From Gracilimonas halophila (GTDB lineage Bacteria; Bacteroidota; Rhodothermia; Balneolales; Balneolaceae), in contig NZ_JBHULI010000001.1 in NCBI RefSeq assembly GCF_042684365.1, forward strand, positions 1 to 64,000: 64,000 nucleotides of DNA. The letters are read 5' to 3'. The notes below the pieces were generated by a model that had not been told where the DNA came from, ran no database searches, and saw only the letters and a program-made list of their open reading frames with translations. Positions within the stretch are counted from its first letter, which is position 1. The number at the start of each line of letters is the position of its first letter. The position numbers were made by a program, and so were the translations under genes. Positions 9,001 through 15,714 of this stretch are shown here, in pieces.

Positions 9001-9949
9001 ATTCATTGAACAGGTACTTTCAACAACCAGTTTCCTGCTCGGTCTATATGTAATCATTTTTGGGCTTTTCATTCTTGGTGCGGCATTGATCTCAACGCAG
9101 TTAACTACTCCACTTGAAGCATTAAGAGAGGGCTTGAAGAAAATATCCGGCGGAGACCTTGAGACTACCTTACCCGTTAAAAGTCAGGATGAGATCGGCT
9201 CACTTACCAATGCGTATAATGTTATGGTTTACCGACTGAAAGATCTTCAGAATGATCTTGCTAAAGCTGAACGAGAAGCTGCATGGAAAGAGATGGCTCA
9301 ACAAGTGGCGCACGAAATCAAAAACCCGCTTACTCCGATGAAATTAAATCTTCAGCATCTGGAGCGGCAATTAAAAACAAGCGGTGAAGATTTTAACGAG
9401 TTAAAGCCAAACATCGAAAAAATTGCCGCAAATATGATCGGGCAGATCGAATCTTTAAACAGGATCGCTTCCGACTTTTCCAAGTTTGCCCGTCCAACTG
9501 AGCAAGAATTTTCTCCGGTTGAAATGAACGGGCTGCTCACCTCCATTGCTGAGCTTTATGCTGCCGAAGAGTCTGTCACCATAAAAACCCAATTATTCGG
9601 TGAAGAACTTTGGGTACAAGGAGCAGAAGATGAACTTCGAAGAGTATTCGTTAATCTCGTTAAAAATGCTCTTGAAGCTATCAATAATGAGGGAAGGATC
9701 ACCCTATCTTCTGAATTGGATAAAGACCGGAACAGCATTTTCATTCATGTAGAAGACAATGGCTCCGGGATTCCTGAAGAGAGCAGAGATCAGATCTTCG
9801 TGCCCAATTTTTCAACAAAATCCAGTGGAACAGGATTAGGATTGGCCATCACAAAAAAAATTATTGGGGAGCATGAGGGCAGTATCTCATTCACATCCAA
9901 GGCAGGGGAAGGCACCATCTTCACTATTGAGCTTCCTCATAAAGAGTAG
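6062..9949 (+). CDS. Very large membrane histidine kinase, NtrY-like
   Basis: A 1295-residue sensor kinase. One N-terminal helix (about 14-32) is followed by an extracytoplasmic region, a block of six or more hydrophobic segments (about 255-510), a second extracytoplasmic region, another helix pair, a third sensor-like region and a final helix near 990-1010. Then come HAMP (about 1012-1065), HisKA with the phospho-accepting His in QVAHEIKNPLTPMKLN (about 1083), and HATPase_c with the N box NLVKNALEAI, DNGSGIP and GTGLGLAI. No response regulator is adjacent; in this group the partner is often an NtrC-type regulator elsewhere. The ligand is unknown. Confidence 0.9.
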   Translation: MSSAILKSPIQNKTWLLTLLLTLLALGYGLFEIWAEHSGPDESQKAVLANESINSALQQYSKFEADFLFQSNKFYESAKQQLEEGADLEFLTEVATKNHDFWGMSLFKDQELILWTDFGARNLPLNSDKIESGPFLTIDRENNVTFLSYRASLVIEDSDSASSYVLLTRKKIQQENILPIGNASELSPSNLFQIGYSYPVRFSFFEPPPQNPQFSSTLSTHSVDSVGVLYTLEEDFATYQNSKQNQFFIYRAIFYALLISLIALFLISFSRELSTWNSLFLKLFALISAWLFFSNIEYGVGWIELFSTIGGDDTFALTLLIRYCIHAVFIFLITLVCLKPLSSAKLNLEETSIIILPVINFFFGLLSSFLIFFFLTETYSLFLQSSIPVLDLEIFPGWLTLLFYVASGVFTISAITLLTLLGRFLLDLSQKLYFIPLGVMSLGFISGLLMVIGFKLYPAYSGWILLGAIFFFILILVSILLAFRRPKVISEGSRLRLFLLYSFIAVCISYVAVYQGYSDRLNDQMNQAAQLFIDEEATEAERIVRDLLTSLEQSVSVISAQDLTERPAFVANLFTQQTQRLISEEWERFSISTQLVNNEGEIIGEYSSNLDSPAWTRAFNMRSLVIPFQEEQIRINNLRPIVRERPLNEANSNYSSFRRAWIPLYERGNSNLRIGWILCSVYRERPQFEKPLRAVIAYESTKNWNASISITEYIDGRSARRNVVGPPLELPGYVQLSENLKEQIQRDSVVFRVSGNEQEQVRELFIATSNEQIIRAATKNPRIDNHLFSVLRFFFTVLIAGLFVLGTVFWKSDIHILGHNRRFRDRLIDRFIFASLICLMALITTTYYAIKDQNQKSVQDQLLSKLDNLTEAVSEFELQSSGGEQIPLNQLTSTLDADASLYKNKLVDISTTGQIYSQHLIPRLIPWSVYESIYFKGNAQVTRKVVLGDQQLLIGYQPWIDKDSKIAGVVSIPTFLEAPKFIEQVLSTTSFLLGLYVIIFGLFILGAALISTQLTTPLEALREGLKKISGGDLETTLPVKSQDEIGSLTNAYNVMVYRLKDLQNDLAKAEREAAWKEMAQQVAHEIKNPLTPMKLNLQHLERQLKTSGEDFNELKPNIEKIAANMIGQIESLNRIASDFSKFARPTEQEFSPVEMNGLLTSIAELYAAEESVTIKTQLFGEELWVQGAEDELRRVFVNLVKNALEAINNEGRITLSSELDKDRNSIFIHVEDNGSGIPEESRDQIFVPNFSTKSSGTGLGLAITKKIIGEHEGSISFTSKAGEGTIFTIELPHKE

Positions 9950-10036
9950 CTTCGATACACCATACTTACTTAATTATTTAGATAAAAGTTTGTCGCATTT
10001 CGTGCAAATTTGTCCGTACCTTTTGGGCCTTCCGTT

Positions 10037-11395
10037 ATGAAAAATTCCCATCAAGAAATAAAGAAAGAAGGGCTAAAGCTATTAACTATAGGCAGCCCCA
10101 TTATTGCAACCCAGCTGATCAGCATGGGCTTGAACTTCACCGACACGGTGATGGCCGGAAATCTCTCTGCCTTAGATCTGGCTGCTGTTGCAATAGGAAA
10201 TGCCATGTATATGCCCATCGGTGTATTCTGTATGGCTACACTGATCGCCATTAATCCGATCGTCTCACAGTTTTTGGGGGCTCGTAAATTTGTAGAGATC
10301 GGAAAGAGTGCACGGCAGATGTTTTGGCTGATACTGATGCTGTCTATCCCTGCATTTTTTCTGCTCAGAAATCTGGAGGGTTTAATGATATGGATCGATG
10401 TGACTCCTGAGATCATTCCCATTGCAGATGGATACCTTAAAGCAATATCCTGGGGTATTTTACCTCTGTTGGTCTATGCAGGATTCAGGTATTTCAGTGA
10501 AGGACTCTCGGTCACCAAACCGGCTATGTATGTTGCATCAGCAGCATTGCTTATAAATATCGGGGCAAACTATGTACTCATGTACGGTAAACTTGGCTTT
10601 CCTCAGCTTGGGGCTGTTGGAACAGGATATGCAACTGCCATAGTATGCTTCTTTGCAGCCATTGTGTTCATTGCCTTTACAGCCTCATTCAAACCATTTA
10701 AAAGGTTCAATATTTTTGCACGCACTAAAGGCCCTGAGTGGGAATATATTGGTGAACTAATAAAAGTGGGAGTTCCCAATGGTGTCAGTTCTTCAATGGA
10801 GGTCATGTTATTTGCAGCCGTTAGTTTATTGATGGGAACTCTAAGTGTAAAAGTTGCTGCTGCACATCAGATTGCTATTAATGTTGCCGCTACCATGTTT
10901 ATGATCCCATTCGGGCTTTCAATGGCTATTTCTCAGCGTGTCGGGTTTTCTATCGGGCAGGGTTCCATGGAAAAAGCCCGCTTCAGAGGATTTATAGGTA
11001 TCGCAATTTGTGCGGGAGTTATGACCCTTACAGCTCTACTTCTTTTTATTTTTCCTGATTTCATTATAAGCATTTATACCGATGATAAAGAAGTAGCCAT
11101 GGTTGCCGTATCCCTGATCTTTTTGGCTGCAGTTTTTCAAATCTCAGACGGCCTTCAAGTGGGTGCATTTGGCGCGCTTCGCGGATTGAAAGACACAAGA
11201 ATACCGATGGTCGTTAATTTTATTTCATACTGGATCGTTGGCTTTCCCATCGGTTACCTGCTTGGCATTACACTTGAGGTTGGCCCCGAAGGACTCTGGG
11301 TCGGACTTATTAGCGGATTAACAGTAGCAGCCATTCTTCACAATTACAGGTTCAACAAACTCACCAAAAAGAAGAATAGATTCACGGCTACCTGA
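10037..11395 (+). CDS. MATE family efflux transporter
   Basis: A 452-residue polytopic inner-membrane antiporter of the MATE (NorM-like) family, about twelve helices, exporting cationic drugs or metabolites against Na+ or H+. Typical runs are GSPIIATQLISMGLNFTDTV near the start and the duplicated half beginning near IKVGVPNGVSSSMEVMLF. The ATG at 10037 fits the family start better than the TTG at 10010. It stands 55 bases ahead of the type III polyketide synthase on the same strand, so it may export the product of that cluster, but this is only a guess. Confidence 0.93.
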   Translation: MKNSHQEIKKEGLKLLTIGSPIIATQLISMGLNFTDTVMAGNLSALDLAAVAIGNAMYMPIGVFCMATLIAINPIVSQFLGARKFVEIGKSARQMFWLILMLSIPAFFLLRNLEGLMIWIDVTPEIIPIADGYLKAISWGILPLLVYAGFRYFSEGLSVTKPAMYVASAALLINIGANYVLMYGKLGFPQLGAVGTGYATAIVCFFAAIVFIAFTASFKPFKRFNIFARTKGPEWEYIGELIKVGVPNGVSSSMEVMLFAAVSLLMGTLSVKVAAAHQIAINVAATMFMIPFGLSMAISQRVGFSIGQGSMEKARFRGFIGIAICAGVMTLTALLLFIFPDFIISIYTDDKEVAMVAVSLIFLAAVFQISDGLQVGAFGALRGLKDTRIPMVVNFISYWIVGFPIGYLLGITLEVGPEGLWVGLISGLTVAAILHNYRFNKLTKKKNRFTAT

Positions 11396-11450
11396 ATGAA
11401 CTCTACTGACAATGGGTTTGGATAACACACATAAATTGTTATTCTGAGTC

Positions 11451-12551
11451 ATGCCTGTTTTTATTCACGATGTTACAACTTCCACACCCCCATTTTCCAG
11501 CGATCAACAACAGATTCGCGAGGTTATGAAGGAGCATATTGGTTCCGACCGAAAAACCCAGGCTATTATTCATCGAATTTATTCTCAATCCGGGATCGAA
11601 AAAAGACATTCTGTGATCGAAGATTTTACAGCCAATGAAAATGGCTCCCTTTTCTTTAATGGAAAGGCAAAAACTGATCCCGGAACCGCAGCAAGAAATA
11701 AGGTCTATGAGAAGGAATCCAAGAAGCTGTTCGTGGATACGGCCCGTCAGTTACTTGCCGACAATGCTCATATCTCTTCCGAAGAGATCACCCACGTGAT
11801 CACGGTTTCATGTACCGGTTTTTTTGCTCCCGGTCCAGATTATGAGATCGTAAAAGCTTTAAAACTTGATCCCTCAACTCAAAGATATCATGTGGGCTTT
11901 ATGGGATGTTATGCAGCCTTTCCGGCTATGAAAATGGCACAATCTTTTTGCATATCTGATCCTGATGCCGTCGTGTTAGTGGTAAGTGCAGAACTTTGTA
12001 CACTCCATTTTCAGTTCAAGAATGATGTTGATAATTTACTTTCCGGCTCGGTGTTTGCAGACGGAGCTGCAGGTATGCTCATCTCATCTAAAGAGCCCAA
12101 GAAACAAAGTTTTAAGATCGATCAGTTTGCCTCTTCTTTAGTACAAAAAGGGGAAAAGGATATGGCCTGGACCATCGGTGATTCCGGTTTTGATATGATT
12201 CTATCCACCTACGTACCCGACATCATTCGTGATAACCTGCAGCCTGCAATTCAGCCTCTTTATGATAAATATGAACTTTCAGCAAAGGACATTGACTTTT
12301 GGGCAGTCCATCCCGGTGGGCGTGCTATTTTAGACAAGATCGAAACCGCAATGGAGCTGGAACCCGAACAAATTTCGGCCTCCCGCAAAACACTCGCTAA
12401 TTACGGAAATATGAGCAGTGCCACTATTTTATTTGTATTAAAGGAACTGTTAAATACTAACCTGTCCGCTGATCAGAATATTTTATCAATGGCTTTTGGT
12501 CCAGGCCTTACTATTGAAAGCGGGTTATTTTCCGTCTATCATCCTAAATAA
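11451..12551 (+). CDS. Type III polyketide synthase (chalcone synthase-like)
   Basis: A 366-residue homodimeric ketosynthase that extends an acyl-CoA starter with malonyl-CoA and cyclises the chain, typically to alkylpyrones or alkylresorcinols in bacteria. The catalytic triad is intact: Cys153 in GFMGCYAAFPA, His287 in FWAVHPGGRAIL and Asn320 in NYGNMSSAT. CTGFFAPGPD around 121-130 is also typical. It starts the trio polyketide synthase, methyltransferase, flavin monooxygenase, with gaps of 6 bases and an overlap. The function parallels srsA of Streptomyces griseus, but the exact product is unknown. Confidence 0.92.
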   Translation: MPVFIHDVTTSTPPFSSDQQQIREVMKEHIGSDRKTQAIIHRIYSQSGIEKRHSVIEDFTANENGSLFFNGKAKTDPGTAARNKVYEKESKKLFVDTARQLLADNAHISSEEITHVITVSCTGFFAPGPDYEIVKALKLDPSTQRYHVGFMGCYAAFPAMKMAQSFCISDPDAVVLVVSAELCTLHFQFKNDVDNLLSGSVFADGAAGMLISSKEPKKQSFKIDQFASSLVQKGEKDMAWTIGDSGFDMILSTYVPDIIRDNLQPAIQPLYDKYELSAKDIDFWAVHPGGRAILDKIETAMELEPEQISASRKTLANYGNMSSATILFVLKELLNTNLSADQNILSMAFGPGLTIESGLFSVYHPK

Positions 12552-12557
12552 AATTAC

Positions 12558-13253
12558 ATGTCTTCTTTCCTGTCAAAAAGAACACCTTCTCTTGTGGAAC
12601 ACATGGATAGGGATGATTGTAACCCTGTATTGCTTAAAAACACATACAAACAATTTCCGGTCATAAACCGACTGCTATCTCAATGGCATCGTGTTTATAA
12701 GAATGAGATCCTGCCTTTTGTAAAGCAGCATCGAACTTACTCCCTTCTTGATATTGGTTTTGGAGGAGGAGATATCCCCATAAAACTTGCACAATGGGCT
12801 AAAAGAGATGGGATCCAGCTCAACATTACTGCCATTGATACGGACCGGCGGGCGTATGAATTTGCTACCTCAAAATACCCGGAAGGATTGGTTACATGGA
12901 AGCATGTTTCAACGAAAGTTCTTTCACAGAAAAAGCAAAAATTTGATTTTGTGATCTCCAATCATCTGCTGCATCACCTTCAGGATGGTGAGATTTTAAC
13001 TCTTCTAAAGGAAGCAAAAAGCCTGTCAACCGGAAAGATCATTTTTAGTGATATTGAACGCAGTAAGACCGGATATGCATTGTTCAATGTTTTTTCCAGG
13101 GTATTCTTCAGGCATTCGTTTATTACCAAAGATGGATTGATATCCATAAGAAGAAGTTTTACCCGGGAAGAACTTACAAACATTGTTCCAGCCGATTGGA
13201 AAGTAAAAAGGATGTTTCCATTTCGTTTATTACTGATTCATGAAAAATCCTGA
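12558..13253 (+). CDS. Class I SAM-dependent methyltransferase of the polyketide cluster
   Basis: A 231-residue cytosolic methyltransferase. Motif I is LLDIGFGGGDIPIKLAQWA (about 62-80), followed by an acidic residue in ITAIDTDRRA and the post-motif FDFVISNHLLHHL. It lies six bases after the type III synthase and overlaps the monooxygenase start by 14 bases, so it most likely O- or C-methylates the polyketide or a hydroxylated derivative. The srs and bps operons use a membrane isoprenylcysteine-type methyltransferase in this place, so this would be a non-homologous replacement. Confidence 0.85.
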   Translation: MSSFLSKRTPSLVEHMDRDDCNPVLLKNTYKQFPVINRLLSQWHRVYKNEILPFVKQHRTYSLLDIGFGGGDIPIKLAQWAKRDGIQLNITAIDTDRRAYEFATSKYPEGLVTWKHVSTKVLSQKKQKFDFVISNHLLHHLQDGEILTLLKEAKSLSTGKIIFSDIERSKTGYALFNVFSRVFFRHSFITKDGLISIRRSFTREELTNIVPADWKVKRMFPFRLLLIHEKS

Positions 13254-14418
13254 AGACCACATTGATGTACTTATAATTGGCGGAGGGCCTGTTGGTCTGT
13301 TTCTTGCTATTTCTTTACTGAAAGAAGGCATTCATTGTCAGGTTCTCGAGAAACGAAGAGATCCGATTCCTGATTCCCGGTCTTTGGGAATTCACCCTGT
13401 TTCCCTTGAGCTTTTTGACGAATTGGGAATTACAGCTCCGTTTTTAGAATCCGGGCTAAAGATCAAAAAGGGCATCGCCCATACCGGTCTTAAAAAACTT
13501 GGTGAGATCTCTTTTGAGCAATGCCCGGGGCCTCACAATTATATTTTAGCTTGCCCTCAATTCACTACAGAAAAAATACTGCGGAATGAGTTACAGAAAC
13601 TTGATGAAAGAGCATTGATCACGGGCGCCGAATTTCTGGAATTTAGCAAAAACAACCATTCATTGAATGTCAGCTACAGATCAGATGAGAACAAACTTCA
13701 TAATGTAAAAACAAACTGGTTGATTGGTTGTGATGGTAAGAATAGCTTAGTTCGACAAAAGGCATCTATTCATTATTCAGGCAAGCGATATCATGACACC
13801 TACATTATGGGAGATTTTGACGATACGACAGACTTTGGCGACGATGCTGCTGTATTTTTACCTAAAGATGGATTGATAGAATGCTTCCCGCTGCCAAGCG
13901 GAATGAGAAGGTGGGTTATAAAAACGGACTCCTACATTAAAAAACCTACTCAGGAAGATATTGCTACACTTGTAAAAGATCGGCTCGGCTATAACCTTCA
14001 TTCCATTGAGAGCACCATGATAAGCAGTTTTGGTGTACAACATTTTATGGCAGAAACCTTTGCAAAAGGACGGGTGATTCTTGCAGGTGATGCAGCTCAT
14101 GTGGTAAGCCCCATTGGAGGTCAGGGTATGAATTCTGGCTGGCTTGACTGTCGGGAGATCCTAAGAATATTCAAACAGAACAGGCAAGGCGCAGAAGGAA
14201 ATAACATCGAGCCCAAATCATTTAACTCTTATTCTGAAAAGCAGAAAAAGGTTGTTAGAAAAGTAGCAAGGAGGGCAGAAATAAATATGGCACTGGGGAG
14301 AAAACGATCTATTCCGGCTTTGAGAAATTTGTTTATTCAAGGGGTACTCAGATCGCCACTTAAAAACAAGATAGCAGAACTTTTCACAATGCGCGGTTTA
14401 GAGCATTGGTGGGTCTAA
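13240..14418 (+). CDS. FAD-dependent aromatic monooxygenase of the polyketide cluster
   Basis: A 392-residue flavoprotein hydroxylase of the UbiH/PHBH group. The FAD dinucleotide-binding fold is VLIIGGGPVGLFLAISLL (about 9-26), the DG motif is WLIGCDGKNSLVRQ (about 162-175), and the GD motif is GRVILAGDAAHVVSPIGGQG (about 276-295). It would hydroxylate a phenolic ring, for example turning a resorcinol into a quinone precursor, as SrsC does. It overlaps the methyltransferase and converges on the GAF kinase with a four-base overlap at the stops. Confidence 0.87.
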   Translation: MKNPEDHIDVLIIGGGPVGLFLAISLLKEGIHCQVLEKRRDPIPDSRSLGIHPVSLELFDELGITAPFLESGLKIKKGIAHTGLKKLGEISFEQCPGPHNYILACPQFTTEKILRNELQKLDERALITGAEFLEFSKNNHSLNVSYRSDENKLHNVKTNWLIGCDGKNSLVRQKASIHYSGKRYHDTYIMGDFDDTTDFGDDAAVFLPKDGLIECFPLPSGMRRWVIKTDSYIKKPTQEDIATLVKDRLGYNLHSIESTMISSFGVQHFMAETFAKGRVILAGDAAHVVSPIGGQGMNSGWLDCREILRIFKQNRQGAEGNNIEPKSFNSYSEKQKKVVRKVARRAEINMALGRKRSIPALRNLFIQGVLRSPLKNKIAELFTMRGLEHWWV

Positions 14419-15515
14419 ACCGGAAACTTTAATAAGCAGGCTGCTCCAATTTCAGGATTTTCTTTAAAACTTATTTCTGCCTTTAGTTTTCTTGCTAGAG
14501 CTTTCAATATAAAATGTCCGGTTGGTTTTGTGGAAGAATTATCACCCTGATCTTGAAAGCCAATACCGTTGTCTGCTACAATAAGTACAATTTCATTATT
14601 GGGTGCTTCCTTGAGCGTAACCACAATTTCTCCACCTCTCTTCCCTTCAAAAGCATGCTTATATGCATTGGTCAATAACTCATTTACGATCATTCCACAC
14701 AACATTGCCCGATTCGCATCCAGGTCTGTTTCCTCAATAGAAGACTGTATATAGATCTCCTTTTCAGGATCTTTAAAAACTTTCTCAATATTCTGAATTA
14801 CTGAACCCAGATATTTGCTAAGAACAATCTGGTCTATCTCATCTTGATCGTACAGCAGGGAATGAGCAATAGCAACTGCCCGAAGTCTGGAATTAGCTGC
14901 ACTTATTGCCCGCCGTGATTTAGAGTCAGATAATTCATTTAGATCAAACTCTAACAGTGCACAAATCGTAGAAAGGTTATTCTTTAAACGATGGTGGATC
15001 TCAGCAATTTGAACTTCTCTATCGTGCAGCCTACCCTTCATACTCTCATATTCTCTGGATCGCTCGATGGCACTGGAAGCATGCAATGCTAACGATTCAA
15101 ACATAGCTACATCCTCATTCACAAATGGTTTGCCATCTTTTCTATTGATAGCCTGAAGAACCCCAAATGCTTCTCCATGCTCATTTCGAAGAGGCACACA
15201 GATAATATTTTTAGTAGTAAAATCATCGGTCAGATCTTTCCAAAAAATATCACTTTCTGTTACATCATTGGAAATAAAAGGCTGATTATAGGAGATCACC
15301 CAGCCGCCAATACCTTTACTTTTAGGGATAGCCATCCCCATGATCTTATCTTTAACCGGTCCGGTAGGAATACTCACATTAAGGTCGCCGGTCATCTCAT
15401 CCAAAAGCATTAATGAGCTTGCTTCCGCATTCATTACAACCTTGGCCGCCTCCATGCAATTATAAAGAACTCCCTTAAGTTCCAGCGTTCTGTTTATCCC
15501 TTCAACGACATGCAA
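14415..15515 (-). CDS. Soluble sensor histidine kinase, GAF plus HisKA_2
   Basis: About 366 residues with no membrane span. A GAF domain occupies roughly 10-155 (for example SSLMLLDEMTGDLNVS, GIGGWVISYNQPFISNDV, ICVPLRNEHGEAFGVLQAI), then the HisKA_2 box AEIHHRLKNNLSTICALLEF with the phospho-His at 174 or 175, and HATPase_c with NELLTNAYKHAFEG and VADNGIGFQ. The TTG at 15515 is the likeliest listed start; the frame stays open for about 30 codons upstream without an ATG, so the exact start is unsure. It has no response regulator next to it and may answer to a small ligand or redox cue. Confidence 0.85.
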   Translation of the reverse strand: MHVVEGINRTLELKGVLYNCMEAAKVVMNAEASSLMLLDEMTGDLNVSIPTGPVKDKIMGMAIPKSKGIGGWVISYNQPFISNDVTESDIFWKDLTDDFTTKNIICVPLRNEHGEAFGVLQAINRKDGKPFVNEDVAMFESLALHASSAIERSREYESMKGRLHDREVQIAEIHHRLKNNLSTICALLEFDLNELSDSKSRRAISAANSRLRAVAIAHSLLYDQDEIDQIVLSKYLGSVIQNIEKVFKDPEKEIYIQSSIEETDLDANRAMLCGMIVNELLTNAYKHAFEGKRGGEIVVTLKEAPNNEIVLIVADNGIGFQDQGDNSSTKPTGHFILKALARKLKAEISFKENPEIGAACLLKFPV

Positions 15516-15659
15516 GAGAAGACTGTCTTTTGCTGACTTTCCTATATCCGATTGGATAATATTTGTGTGTTTTTTGCTAATAATTATACCCGAATAAAAT
15601 TTTAGAGCTTAAATATATAAAAAATTCGCCTTTTTTCACCCGAATATGACTTATATAAA

Positions 15660-15688
15660 AAAAGCGCAGCCAAAATGACTGCGCTTTT
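15660..15688 (-). terminator. Rho-independent terminator after acnA
   Basis: A perfect 10-bp stem (AAAAGCGCAG / CTGCGCTTTT) with a nine-base loop lies 27 bases beyond the acnA stop. On the minus strand it is followed by a run of T then TATATAA, as expected for an intrinsic terminator. Confidence 0.85.
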
Positions 15689-15714
15689 ACCTTCAGAATA
15701 ATTTTCTGATTGCT

